The notes: generated from the sequence alone by a model not told the origin. Positions 11,363 to 22,509 are shown, numbered from the stretch's first letter. The stretch: DNA of 64,000 nucleotides from Bombus terrestris (GCF_910591885.1 NC_063285.1:2418001-2482000), one strand, 5' to 3'. A program made the numbers and translations.

Positions 11363-12235
11363 TCAGAAGTGGGATCAATGCCGGTTATAACAATGCAAGA
11401 GCATATGACTATCATGCGCGAGATAATTCACACGCTAGTGCAAAAACCGAGTGCGGAACCTAAAAATTTATCACTACCGCGTTTTAACCCTGAAATCGCG
11501 GGCTCCGATTCAGCTACATGGTGCGCAGTTGTTAATCTGATCATGAACGAAGCTCCTTTACAAGGCAGTGCGTTACTTTCTGCTTTGAGTTGTGCTTTAG
11601 AAGGTTCTGGAGCGCAATAGCTTACGCAAGTACTGGTTGGTGGAGATATTACCTGGTCAAAATTTAAAGAACTTTTTATCGCGCGTTTTGGTGGCAAAGA
11701 GACAGCAACCTCAGCGCTAATGAAGATGTCCAATGAAAAACCACTGAAGCACGAAACCACGGGAGCTTTCGGCATTCGTCTCCGTTCCTTCCTGAAGGCG
11801 AGGTGGAAAAATTTAACTTTGGCTGAGGTAATCAACGCCTCCGTCCTTTTTCAATTGGCTTCACAAGATCAGCGTATTGAACGAATAGCACCTACGAATG
11901 ATATCAAGATCGAGGATCAATTTTTAAATGAAATGCGAGCTTTCTCTTACGCGAAGAAGAGGCCGGCGCCTTCGTCAGACAATTCATCAGTGGGTCCTGT
12001 AGCTAAACGACATAAGCCTTCTGACAACCGTATTAAGTGCCTCTGGTGTGGAAACCACGGACATAAAATAGTGGAGTGCCGTAAAAGAATAAAATTTGAG
12101 CAGCAGAAGAACATACGAAACCCAGAAGGAAATCGACCAGCCGCATTGTCAAAGGTGTCTTGTTTCAAGTGCCATGAGGAGGGTCATATCGAGCCTAATT
12201 GCTCGTTATTGCGGAAGGAAAAAAGACAAGAGTAG
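11306..12235 (+). pseudogene. Gypsy-3 gag, one in-frame stop
   Basis: The frame starts at ATG 11306 in the LTR and reads through the primer-binding site. It encodes a retrotransposon Gag with an Arg-rich middle and two zinc knuckles: CLWCGNHGHKIVEC near 12040 and CFKCHEEGHIEPNC near 12160. The only break is TAG at 11618-11620, where a Gln codon (CAG) is likely. Gag normally forms the particle core and binds the RNA. Pol follows in another frame with overlap. Confidence 0.8.
11363..11375 (+). promoter_or_regulatory. Gypsy-3 primer-binding site (tRNA-Leu type)
   Basis: TCAGAAGTGGGAT matches the complement of the 3' end of tRNA-Leu (…ATCCCACTTCTGA), placed immediately after the LTR end. tRNA-Leu priming is known for mdg3/micropia-type Ty3/gypsy elements. 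The identification is by eye. Confidence 0.6.
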
Positions 12236-12237
12236 CA

Positions 12238-15200
12238 CACCGAAAGTAAACTATAATTCCAATAACGAGCGTCGAGTCGACTTTTGCGTAGCGAAAGCTT
12301 CAATTGGTAAATTAAGTCATCTGGGTGAGTCGTTTCCATTTTACTTCGATTCTGGAGCCGAGTGTTCGCTGACTAAAGAATTCGTAGCCTTGAAATTTTC
12401 CGGCAAAAGAATGACTGACATAGTAATAATGCGATGAATAGGAGATACTTCTATTAAATGTACATCACAAATTTTGTCCATTCTACGTATTAGTGGTTTT
12501 ACATTGGAGATAATTTTTCATGTCCTTGCAGATAGTTATTTAAAGTATGATATAATGATTGGTCGTGAAATTTTAAGTCAAGGTTTTTACGTAAATATCA
12601 CACAGAACAACATCGTTATTTGTAAAACAAAAACAATTAATGCATGTAACAAATTCGCTGAAAACGAGATCAATATTAATGAGGTCGACACTGATGTAAT
12701 TGGTAATGATAAAAGCCGATTAATTTCTGTTCTCGAAAAATTCAAAGATTCACTCATTACGGGTTTCCCACGTGCTCGCGTAAATACAGGTCAGTTAGAA
12801 ATACGGTTAATTGATCCTAACGTCATTGTACAGAGAAGTCCTTATAGACTTAGCGAGGGAGAACGAAGAATCGTACGTGAGAGAATAAACAAATTAATCG
12901 AAGCAAAAATTATAAGACCTAGTAATTCACCATTCGCGAGCTCTATGTTACTCGTGAAAAAGAAAGACGGTTCAGATAAACTATGTGTGGCTTTCCGGGA
13001 GCTAAATAAAAATACGATCGCGGATCGGTATTCCCTACCCCTTATTGCGGATCAAATCGCGAGATTGCAAAAGGCGAGGTACTTTATTAGCTTGGACATG
13101 GCCAATGGGTTTCATCAAATTCCCATTCATCCTGATTCGACGGAGTATACAGCGTTCGTTACCCCCGACGGACAATATGAATACATAACGATGCCGTTTG
13201 GACTGAAAAAAATGCATCGTCCGTTTTTCAGAGGGCCATTCTCAATGCCTTAGGCGACATCGCTTATTCATACGTTGTTGTTTATATGGATGACGTCCTA
13301 ATTATTGCCGGCTCGATAGATCAAGTTTTAGAAAGATTGGACATCGTATTAAATGCCCTCGTAAACGCCGGATTTTCTTTTAACTTCGTTAAATGGTCTT
13401 TTCTAAAGACGTCGATACTCTATTTGGGATATGTAATTCATAACGTAGAAGTTCGTCCCAACCCGGGTAAAATACAAGCCTTGAGTTCTTTACCCGCACC
13501 AACGACCGTCACACAACTTAGGCAGTTCATAGGCTTAGCCTGTTATTTCAGAAAATTCATTCCTAAATTTTCACAGACAATGAAACCCCTGTATGCGCCC
13601 ACTTCAGGTAGCAAAACCATAAATTGGACGGTTAAACACGAAAAGATAAGGCAAAAAGTAATTTCTATCCTGGCCGATGCGCCGGTATTAATCATATTTG
13701 GCCCTAATTATCCTATAGAATTACATACTGACGCTAGTTCGGATGGATATGGGGCTGTTTTAATGCAGAAAGTAAAAGATAGAAAACAGAGTAGTAGAGT
13801 ACTATAGTAAAAGAACTAGTCCTGCGGAATCCAGGTACCATTCGTAGGAATTAGAGACGTTAGCAGTTGTAAACGCTGTTAAACATTTTCGTCACTATTT
13901 GCATGGACAAGAATTCCTTGTCGTTACTAATTGTAATTCTTTGAAGGCATCCGGTAATAAGGTGAGTCTAAATGACAGGGTTCACAGGTAGTGGGCTTAC
14001 CTACAAACCTTTAGTTTTAACATTATATATCGAGAAGGTAAACGAATGGCTCACGTAAATTTCTTTTCGCGGAATCCCATAGATATTGATTATACCAAAA
14101 TTAACAAAATTAAAGAGAAAGAAATTAATCTGGCTGAAATCTCGGAAGATTGGCTATTAGCGGAACAACGTGGTGATCCTCAAATTTCGGAAATCGTTAT
14201 TAAATTGCAAAATGATGATCTCGCGAAAGATATCGCAAATACATACGAATTACGATCTGATACCCTTTATCGTAGAATACAAAGAAAAAGCACAACTCTC
14301 TGTTTGCCTATTGTCCCAAGAGATTTTAGATGGTCTGTTATTAATCATGTGCACCAGTCAATTATGTACTTAGGTTGGGATAAAACGCTTGAGAAGCTGT
14401 ACGAGTATTACTGGTTCGAAGGAATGGCGAAATATGTTCGTAAATTCGTAGAGAACTGTCATGCTTGTCAAGTTTCGAAAGCTAGTTCAGGTAAAATACA
14501 AGCTGAATTACATCCTATACCTAAGACCAGCGTACCTTGGCGTACAGTTCACATGGGCATAACGGGCAAGCTAAGCGCTAAAAGTGACTCGAAGGAATAT
14601 ATCATTGTTTTGGTCGATGCTTTCACTAAATTTGTATACCTGCATCATAGATAGATTTTACCTGCGTAAAATAGATTCCCTTAATACAATTAAGGCGCTT
14701 AAGTCTATATTAAGCTTAAGCGCTATATTTTTATTCGGGAGTCCTAGCCGGATAATAGCGCATCAAGGAAGACGTTTTACCGGTAAAGAATTCCAAGATT
14801 TCTGTCAAAATCAACAAATTAAGCTCCACTTAATAGCAACCGGTGCTAGTAGAGCCAATGGGCAGGTAGAACGCATTATGGGTACGTTGAAAAATATGTT
14901 TACAACGGTAGAATCGCCCGGGTAGTCATGGCAAGACACGATTGGCGAAATACAATTGGCTTTGAATTGCACCATCAATCGTGTGACTGGATCGAGTTCG
15001 TTGGAATTGCTAATCGATAGAACAGCAATACTCTACGATTTATCACTGTCTGACAATGTTGAAGAAAGAGAAATAAATATCTCCGATGTAAGACAGCAGG
15101 CCGTACAGAACATAGAGATTAACGCCCAATACGATAAAAAAAGATTCGACAAAACGAAAGCTAAAGTGGTTAAGTTTAATCTTGGTGATTTTGTTTTACG

Positions 15201-15447
15201 CAAAAATGAGGAGAGAAACCAAACCAAATTAAATCCAAAATTCAGGGGTCCATTTGTAATAGCAGAGATTTTGGAAGGAGATAGATATGTTTTAAAAACA
15301 TTGGATGGTAAACGAACATACAAATACAGTCATGATAGGTTGAGAAAAATGTCAGATAGTTGCATTCCTGCTGAGTTAGATGTCTGTAGTGATGACGATG
15401 GCAGTGACAATGACAATATGAATACACCGATCCCAGGGGATCATTAG
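12238..15447 (+). pseudogene. Gypsy-3 pol (PR-RT-RNaseH-IN), several breaks
   Basis: Domains in order: aspartic protease (FYFDSGAECSL near 12345), RT (FISLDMANGFHQIPIHPDST near 13085, YMDDV near 13286), RNase H (ELHTDASSDGYGAVL near 13725), integrase zinc region (CHACQ near 14460) and core, then a C-terminal chromo-less tail. Lesions: TGA 12435-12437; two extra A's in the run near 13210 that shift the RT frame; a frameshift near 13795; TAG near 13849 and 13989; TAG near 14652. The integrase also has Gly in place of the first catalytic Asp (VHMGITG) and His in place of the second (IAHQGRRF). The element is dead for integration. Confidence 0.85.
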
Positions 15448-15844
15448 CACTATGAACACAATACTATCATTCAGTATTTCCACACACAAGCCTAGTGCGA
15501 TGATGTACTAGCACACAAGCCTAGTACGACAGTGTACTAGCATTCAGTATCTCCACACACACGTCTACTGCGACAATGCACTGACATTCAGTGTCTTCAC
15601 ACACACCCAGTATGGTAATATGACCCAACAAACTGAGATTCATCCATATACGAAATCGAAAATGATCTGTCATGTCATTACGGTTTGACTGGTAATTCAC
15701 AGAATGCAACTAGCACTTTGAATACTAATCATAATGTTACTGATTGTTGTTTTTCGTTTTTTTGCTATTGGACATTCGATCAGAGTTTTTGTTGCTACAC
15801 TGGACCCTTGGCTTGTTAGGACATTTGGTTAAATTGTAAATAAT
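15448..15844 (+). other. Gypsy-3 3' non-coding region
   Basis: It lies between the pol stop and the remaining part of the 3' LTR. It contains a short tandem repeat array (15468-15610) and no ORF of note. The polypurine tract and the first ~320 bases of the 3' LTR are not present. Confidence 0.5.
15468..15610. repeat. imperfect ~43-bp tandem repeats
   Basis: Units begin CATTCAGTATYTCCACACAC and carry a GTACTAG-type end. They start at 15468, 15541 and 15584, with a partial unit at about 15511. The units are contiguous with no spacers. Confidence 0.7.
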
Positions 15845-16225
15845 GTCCTAGCAACCGCGGCTGGAATTTTGTTGATATCCCCGGGCAATATGCAACGAAC
15901 AAACGCTATCGTAAGGAGAGGAAAATTCCCATCGATCTATTATTCTTGCGATCGTCTTTGAGAGTTGAACACGTCGTCTTTACGTGCATTATTATACCGA
16001 GCGTTACAGAAAACGTTACTTTGAGTTACCCCGTTGACCGTGGATTCGTTATTGAATCTAAGAACATTGTCACTAACATCTCGAGTGTTTAATCAGCACG
16101 GTTATTTGTCAAACTTTGTAAAAATCAATATTCATACCAGTAAATATAATCTCTACTGTACAACAACGATGGCCAGTCCGAATGAAGATTCGTTACACGC
16201 CCATGAATCGAACGTTAACCCGACA
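15845..16225 (+). repeat. Gypsy-3 3' LTR, 5'-truncated
   Basis: This stretch repeats 10983-11362 with few differences, including the gag ATG and the terminal CGACA, and then stops. The first ~320 bases of the LTR are missing, so this is a partial 3' LTR of the same element. Confidence 0.8.
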
Positions 16226-17049
16226 TATATATAATTTATGTATGTATAATGTATGTGTATTGTATACATATATATGTATACTATAATATATGTATATATA
16301 AAATTTATGTATAACGTTCAGAGATAAGTAATTATTAATATAATTAGATGTAGTAACTTAATGGGTCTAGAGGTAGGACAAGTAAAGACGCTTTATTTGT
16401 TAACAAGTTGGTATAGTTTGTGTATTTAATAACGATGAATATAATAATAAAGAGTGACAGATTATTCAGTGATAAACAATGTCAACGTGTTCGTTCGGCT
16501 TAGCGGCTTTATACATCCGACCTCTCGACGTGTGCTCTTAAAATCTTCAATAAGGACTATCCTTCTTAGATCATTTCTTGGTCTTCTCCGGGAGACGACC
16601 CCCACTACGCTCGGATCACGCCAGCGTTTGCGCCTATGATCACATATGCCGCATTCTTTTGAAACAGGCAGCCGAAATCAACGTTTCTGGAAGTCGCTGC
16701 TTGGATGCGCTCGTCGATACACTGTATGTCCCTCGTCCGGAAGACAAGGCGATCCGCCTGCGACATTGTATGACCGCGAGCGACGGCCAGAAACACGACC
16801 TATGCTAAAACCTCGCAGCATAACAGAACGTACATCTCCCTCTTTTCGATACTATATAAATATGATATTAGCAATGATTTTCGGCAATTTTTTCAAACAA
16901 CACTTTCCGTAGAATAATTTTCTGATTAGTACAATGTGATTTATTCTCATTCAAAATATGTTTAAACAAATTTATATAATTATAATAAGCTTATAAGTTA
17001 TATACTAAATTTACACATATATGTATGTTCAAAAAACCATTTTCTTTAG
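16226..17049. other. TA-rich repeat, then unrecognised sequence in the dynein intron
   Basis: TA-rich simple sequence runs to about 16315. From 16380 to 16870 the sequence is more GC-balanced and has an LTR-like feel (AATAAA near 16435 and 16448), but no partner copy was found. The tail at 17030-17049 is a normal intron end (TTTCTTTAG). Confidence 0.35.
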
Positions 17050-17253
17050 TGTCCTATCCATTCAACTTCGATGATCTAGCAATCAGCGTATCTGTATTAT
17101 TTAATTAGCTGGAAAATAGTATCAAAGTACCTTGGGAGGATCTTCGTTACTTATTTGGAGAAATAATGTATGGAGGCCACATAACAGATGATTGGGATAG
17201 AAGACTATGCAAGACATATTTAGTAGAATATTTGAAAACGAAATTAGTTGAAG
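17050..17253 (+). pseudogene. axonemal dynein heavy chain, exon with in-frame stop
   Basis: The exon encodes YPFNFDDLAISVSVLFN, then a stop, then VPWEDLRYLFGEIMYGGHIT and DDWDRRLC, the near-invariant block just before the dynein C-terminal domain. TAG at 17106-17108 stands where the family has Tyr. The acceptor TTTAG at 17045-17049 leaves two extra bases, so the reading phase no longer matches the upstream exon. The donor is GTATAT at 17254. The remaining C-terminal exons are not recognisable downstream in this window. Confidence 0.85.
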
Positions 17254-17794
17254 GTATATATGGTAATTCACAATTATATTTCCAACATATTCGGTATATT
17301 AAATCTTTTTAAATACAATTTTTTCTATAAAATTTTAAGTTTGTACATTCTTTATTGGTCTCTTCTTACAATAATCAAAACTTTTTAATAGTGAAACAAA
17401 ATATGATTTATATCAATGTATTTGCTTTAGGGATGCATATAATTCTTTACTATTTAATGATTACTATTCGTTTTCTTTTTTTATTTTGTATATATTTGAG
17501 GTGTTGGTAGTACGTGTAGAGTGCCAAAGAAATACTCGGCGTTTTGTTTAACGGTATATTTATTCTCGCTTAACGGCTTTGTTACAAGTTTCGACTCGCG
17601 ACTTGAGCGAACGACAATTTGTTCACGTTTCTCGATTTCGACTGCTCAACCACGCTTCTCGGTCACTACTCATCTCTCAATCCATTTCGTTTCTTTTTGT
17701 CACCTCTCAATATCGATGGCTCATCAGGCCTGTCGACACTTACGCTTCGTCGCGATCTTGCTTATGTTTTGTCGGTCTCTCGTAAACAGTCTGT
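17254..17794. other. intron start, then degraded LTR-like sequence
   Basis: The first 260 bases are AT-rich. From about 17520 the sequence weakly resembles the Gypsy-1 LTR (for example CAATATCGATGGCTCATCAGG near 17707), suggesting another deleted LTR copy. No gene was recognised. Confidence 0.4.
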
Positions 17795-18192
17795 TGTCAC
17801 GTAAAATAAAAAAAGGAAATCTCAGATGAAAAGAAAAATAAAATGTGAAAAAAATAAAAAGAAAATTTATTTTTGAACACTTAGTTTACACTAATTACGA
17901 TTTGGTTCTGAGCTCCAGCCGTGACTTTCCAAGAGTGAAGCTCTTACAATTTGACTTTCGATGGGATCTGTTTCTTTTTTCCTTGTTACCCGTCAATATC
18001 CCCACTATCCACGCGTTTGTTAGGTGTCCGCGACCGTTGTCACGCACGCCTTCTTCTAGAACGATCGGCGGAAGGACCGTTGGGATATCGATGGCTCATT
18101 AGGCACTTCGGCGATATACATTTCCGCCGAATGCCGCCACATCTTTATCTCCATCATCAGTCCATCGAATTTGAAGGATGCCGGTCGTGACA
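17795..18192 (-). repeat. diverged LTR of the Gypsy-1 family
   Basis: It begins TGTCACGTAAAAT and ends GGTCGTGACA on the + strand, the same inverted ends as the Gypsy-1 LTRs, but with more changes and a longer middle. A purine-rich tract (minus strand CCAGGGGGATA) follows it at 18193. It is therefore the 3' LTR of an older minus-strand copy. Confidence 0.75.
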
Positions 18193-18534
18193 TATCCCCC
18201 TGGTTAGATCGTAATAGAATGGAATTATTGGTTTTTTAAGATCGTAATAGAATGGAATCATTTTTAAATGTAAATCAAAGGATATGTTTACACCCTTTTT
18301 TTTCGTCCGATCTTGATATGGTTATTTCCACACAATAGATCACATATTTTGTCTGATCGCGCTATCGAGGGTTTTTGAAGGATTTGCGAGGAAGTGTATT
18401 TGCAACAAAGTACTGAGATCGCTATGAGTTGATTTTCTGCATGTAATGGTACAAAGTTATTTTGTTAATCTTAAATATAGTAACTGCACAATATTTGATA
18501 GTGTTCGAGAAGCTAATGATTTCAGCGGTGCAAT
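18193..18534 (-). other. 3' internal remnant of the older Gypsy-1-type copy and unknown sequence
   Basis: It starts with a polypurine tract and a short stretch like the one next to the 18535-18918 LTR (GATCGTAATAGAATGGAA, present twice). The rest is not recognised. Confidence 0.45.
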
Positions 18535-18918
18535 TGTCACGTAAAATAAAAAACAGGGGGCTCGAACGAAAAGAAAAAATTAAGGTAACAAAAAAAAAAC
18601 AAGAGAATTTATTTCTTGTATTCTGAATTTACACTGACTGCGACTTTGTTCTGAGCTCCAGCCGTGACTTTCCAAGACTGAAGCTCTTACAATTTGACTT
18701 TTGGTGGCATCTGTTTCTTCTTTGTTTGTCATCCCTCAATATCCCCACTACCCTGTAGGCGTACGTGACCGTTGTCACACTTCTAGGACATTCGGCGGAA
18801 GGACCGTTAGGATACAGATGACTCATTAGGCACTTCGGCGATATACATTGTCGCCAAGCCCGCCACATCTCTATCTCCATCATCGGTCCATCGGATTTGA
18901 AGTATGCCGGTCGTGACA
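18535..18918 (-). repeat. Gypsy-1 3' LTR
   Basis: 384 bp, TGTCACG to CGTGACA. The polypurine tract (CTGGGGGGTA on the minus strand) abuts it at 18919-18928. Confidence 0.9.
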
Positions 18919-18930
18919 TACCCCCCAGTT
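18919..18930 (-). promoter_or_regulatory. Gypsy-1 polypurine tract
   Basis: Minus-strand AACTGGGGGGTA lies directly before the 3' LTR, the usual place for plus-strand priming. Confidence 0.7.
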
Positions 18931-19017
18931 TAGATTGATCTTGGTCCTCTAAGATCGTAATAGAATTGGTTGGATTTGTTTATAAATCGTAATTCCTATC
19001 CTGTGAATTTAAGACAA

Positions 19018-22000
19018 CTAACCAAGGGTATTGTTACTAGTGCTAGGGTCAGCATTATCCTGGAAAAAGTACGTTTTCAATCGGTTACCATGTATCTTTT
19101 TCTTAATATTGTCGATAGATATAATGTAGTAAGGAGTTTTCACATCATTGATTCTATAGGGTCCTAACCATTCAATGTCCAACTTATCTCTTTTATGGTC
19201 ATTGTGAATTAAAACAAAGTCTCCTTTCCTAAACACGGTCTGAGTTTTAACAATCTTTCTTTCCTGGTCTCGCTTGTAGCGTTGCTTATTTTGAATAAGT
19301 GTTTTGTGAGCTGTTTCCCAATATTTATTTAACTGTTTTTGCCAAAGTGAGTACATATCGTCATAGGTAAATGTGGGGAATTTGGATATTGCGGAAGGTA
19401 AGTTCGCTTTTCGCCCAAAAGTCAATTCGAAGGGGGAGAATCCTGTTCCTTCATGTTTTGCAGTGTTGTATCCTAAACAAATGAAATTAAGTACTTCGTC
19501 CCATTCTTTGTCATTGTCGTGTAACGTAGTACGAATTAAATCTTTAACCGAGGCATGTGTTCTTTCGAGGGATCCGTTACTCTGTGGGTGAAATGAAGTT
19601 GTTTTGACGTGTTTAATTTTAAAGGCCTCTTCGAATTTCGTCATTAAATCGCTAACAAAATTTTGTCCTTGGTCTGTCAGAATCGTCTTTGGTGCCGAAA
19701 ATATGTAAATATAGTGCTCAATGAGTGCGTTAATTATAGATTCAGTTCGTTGCGTTTTAAGGGGAACAAGGATCAGATATTTCGTAAGTTCGTCGTGAAT
19801 TGAAAGTATATATTGATTTCCGCGTTTGGTTTTCGTCATCGGTCCTATGATGTCCATAGCGATTTTGTCGTTAGGGTGAAGTGGTGTGTCTGAGATCTGT
19901 GGGGATTCTTTGGGTCTGATACGTGTTAGTTTCTCCTTTTGACATGTGTCGCATGTCTTCACAAAGTTTTCTACTCTTTCAAAAAGGCCGGGGATTTTGA
20001 ATTTATCCTTAATCCGTTGATACGTTTTCTGTATCCCTAAATGTCCTACGGTGTCGTTATGGTTTTCCTTTATTGCTTGTAGTATTTCGCTTTCGTCTAG
20101 TTTTAAGATGGGGTTGGGCGCATAAGTAATTTCCTTGTATGTGTCGTTAAAGTATATTAGCATGAGTTTAATCTGTGTTTTCTCTAATTCAGTGAAATCG
20201 TTATTTCCTATGCCGATTTTTGTTGTATTTTTAAGAATTTTGTAAAGTTTTCTGATCCAAAGTGTCTCGTCGTATTCTCCTAAATCTTTTCGAGTTAATT
20301 GGTAAAATGTTTGATCATTCGGTTTAATTTCTAAGAGTTTCGGGTTCTCGTTGTTGTTCTTCCATTCGTTGAATGAATTAGTGTGGTCAATTAATAGGTC
20401 GAGATTAACTATTTCGTTGCGAGTTACCGCGTGAACCCTAGATAAGGCGTCTGCAGCTGTATTATCTTTACCCTTTGTGTATTCGATTTCATAGTTGTAT
20501 TCTTCGAGTCTAAGTCTCCAACGAATCAGTCGACTAGAGGGGTCTTTGCAATTGTGTAGCCACTTAAGGGCTTGGTGGTCGGTTCGAATAATGAAGCGTC
20601 GTCCTAACAAGTATTGCCTAAGTCTTTTCACGGCCCATACGATGGCCAACAGTTCCTTTTCTGTCGTGGTATAGTTTTGTTCGGGTGGGTTTAGTGTCCT
20701 TGAAATGTAACAGCAAGGATGACCGTCTTGTGACAGTATTGCTCCTAGTCCTTCGTTACTTGCGTCGGTGGTTAGGGTAAAGGTTTTGTTAAAGTCCGGA
20801 TAAGCTAGTATTGGGGAATTACAGAGTTTGTCCTTTAAAGTATCAAAGCTAGTCTGGTGTTTGTCAGTCCAATGGAATGGTGTGTCCTTTTTTGTTAAGT
20901 CTGTAAGGCTTTTCGCGATTTTAGAAAAATTCCGAATAAATTTGCGGTAATAACCTGCTAAACCTAAGAATGATTTAACGTCCGTGGCATTGCGGGGTAA
21001 TCGAAAGTTTTTTACAGCGTCTAATTTCTTGGAGTTTGGTTTAACTCCTTCGGCTGAAACTACGTGGCCTAAGTATTCTAGTTCCGGTTTTACGAATTCG
21101 CACTTATCCGGTTGCAATTTAAGTCCTAATTCTCTGAGTCTCTGAAATACTATCGCGAGGTTTTCATTATGGTCTTGAATCGTTTTTCCGAATATCACTA
21201 TGTCGTCCAAATAAACAAGGCAATATTTTCCTACAAGTCCAGTTAAGGCTCTGTCCATTAATCTTTGAAAAGTAGCGGGTGCGTTTTTAAGACCGAATGG
21301 CATTCGATCGAACTGAAAGTGGTCTTGCGGTGTCGAAAAAGCGGTATATTTTTTGGATTTCTCGTTCATTGGAATTTGATGAAATCCTGAGGATAAATCA
21401 AGCGCCGAAAAGAATTTCGCGTTTCCTAGTTGTGTCAAAATGTCGTCTATGTCAGGTAAAGGATAAGCGTCTTGTTCCGTGAGTTCATTTAGTTTCCTAA
21501 AATCAATGACTATCCTCCATTTCTGTTTTCCTGAGGCGTCTAATTTTTTCGGAACTACCCATACCGGAGAGTTATAAGGGGAATCTGATTCTTCTGTAAT
21601 ATTTTTCTTTAACATGTCTCCTATTTGTCGCGAAATTTCGTCTCGATGACATTCCGGTGGTCTATACGATCGTGTGTTAATGATTTTATCTTTGGTTAAT
21701 GAAATTGTGTGCTGGGTTAAATTAGTACAGGGCAAAAGGTCGGTTTCTAAATTAAAGATGTCAACGTAGTGGAGAATAATCTTTTCTATGGATTCGCGGA
21801 TTGGCTTTTCAATGTGATCTGTTCTTACTAGGCTTTTTAGTTTTGATACGTTGGAAACATCATGAGAATTTTGAATATTATTAGAAATTTCAATGTTTTG
21901 CTCACCAGTGTTGATAAAACATACTTTAGTCGGTTTGCCTTCCAGATAGATTGTTTGAACTCTGTTTTCTCCAGGAGTTAATTGTATTGGTTTCTGAAAT

Positions 22001-22509
22001 AAAATGGTTTTGTCATTTAGTCGGATTCTGTCATTGGATATTGAATAGTTATACTTCTCTAAACATGGTAGCCCAATGATTCCGTCTTCGATGATTGGGA
22101 AGTTGTCCGGTACTATGTGAAAGATGTGGTCTTGTCCAAAAATTCGTTTCGTTACGTATTCGTTCGTTTCGTATTTGTCTCGTGCCATAGAAAATTTTTG
22201 TCTAGGCTCTATTTGTATCGCGTTGACAGTTTTGTTACGTTTCACTAGGTTTATCCCTGCTCCTGTGTCGACCAGAAATACTCGCTCTGTGGTTCGGGTT
22301 GACAAAGGTATTGTGAGTAATCTTCCTGTGGTGATGTTGACTCGTATGTTTCGCGCGGTTCGTCTATACTCTGGTTCGATGTTACTTCTCGTGTTTCGTC
22401 CCTTTCCTGGACTGCTTGAATTCTTGCGGGTGGTCGGTCGTACTGGCTCGGTTGTAGAAAATTTTGGCATTTGTTGGCCATGTGTCCCAGCTTTCCGCAT
22501 TTGAAACAC
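19018..22509 (-). CDS. Gypsy-1 Pol polyprotein (PR-RT-RNaseH-IN)
   Basis: An uninterrupted 1163-codon frame. Protease VFLVDTGAGINLV lies near residue 80. RT follows with FFSALDLSSGFHQIPMNEKS and the YLDDI catalytic motif. RNase H has LTTDASNEGLGAILSQ and TDHQALKWL. Integrase has the H2C2 zinc region (CDTCQKEK), Asp in MDIIGPM, Asp in LTDQGQNF, Glu in SNGSLER, and a GPY/F module (WLGPYRI). All the catalytic residues I can read are present. It overlaps gag by 259 bases in the -1 frame, so it is probably made by -1 frameshifting. The nearest relative here is Gypsy-2 pol. Confidence 0.92.
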   Translation of the reverse strand: MFQMRKAGTHGQQMPKFSTTEPVRPTTRKNSSSPGKGRNTRSNIEPEYRRTARNIRVNITTGRLLTIPLSTRTTERVFLVDTGAGINLVKRNKTVNAIQIEPRQKFSMARDKYETNEYVTKRIFGQDHIFHIVPDNFPIIEDGIIGLPCLEKYNYSISNDRIRLNDKTILFQKPIQLTPGENRVQTIYLEGKPTKVCFINTGEQNIEISNNIQNSHDVSNVSKLKSLVRTDHIEKPIRESIEKIILHYVDIFNLETDLLPCTNLTQHTISLTKDKIINTRSYRPPECHRDEISRQIGDMLKKNITEESDSPYNSPVWVVPKKLDASGKQKWRIVIDFRKLNELTEQDAYPLPDIDDILTQLGNAKFFSALDLSSGFHQIPMNEKSKKYTAFSTPQDHFQFDRMPFGLKNAPATFQRLMDRALTGLVGKYCLVYLDDIVIFGKTIQDHNENLAIVFQRLRELGLKLQPDKCEFVKPELEYLGHVVSAEGVKPNSKKLDAVKNFRLPRNATDVKSFLGLAGYYRKFIRNFSKIAKSLTDLTKKDTPFHWTDKHQTSFDTLKDKLCNSPILAYPDFNKTFTLTTDASNEGLGAILSQDGHPCCYISRTLNPPEQNYTTTEKELLAIVWAVKRLRQYLLGRRFIIRTDHQALKWLHNCKDPSSRLIRWRLRLEEYNYEIEYTKGKDNTAADALSRVHAVTRNEIVNLDLLIDHTNSFNEWKNNNENPKLLEIKPNDQTFYQLTRKDLGEYDETLWIRKLYKILKNTTKIGIGNNDFTELEKTQIKLMLIYFNDTYKEITYAPNPILKLDESEILQAIKENHNDTVGHLGIQKTYQRIKDKFKIPGLFERVENFVKTCDTCQKEKLTRIRPKESPQISDTPLHPNDKIAMDIIGPMTKTKRGNQYILSIHDELTKYLILVPLKTQRTESIINALIEHYIYIFSAPKTILTDQGQNFVSDLMTKFEEAFKIKHVKTTSFHPQSNGSLERTHASVKDLIRTTLHDNDKEWDEVLNFICLGYNTAKHEGTGFSPFELTFGRKANLPSAISKFPTFTYDDMYSLWQKQLNKYWETAHKTLIQNKQRYKRDQERKIVKTQTVFRKGDFVLIHNDHKRDKLDIEWLGPYRINDVKTPYYIISIDNIKKKIHGNRLKTYFFQDNADPSTSNNTLG

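Noticed and set aside
15468..15610. Regular repeats that resemble a CRISPR array
   Set aside because: The units are contiguous and imperfect with no unique spacers, and they lie in the 3' region of a eukaryotic retrotransposon.
16454..16912. Several short frames in the GC-balanced block
   Set aside because: No recognisable protein; the block is more likely an LTR or other element remnant.
18629..18919. 96-codon open frame, also seen at 23966-24295
   Set aside because: It lies wholly within the Gypsy-1 LTRs and is repeated because the LTR is repeated. There is no sign of coding.
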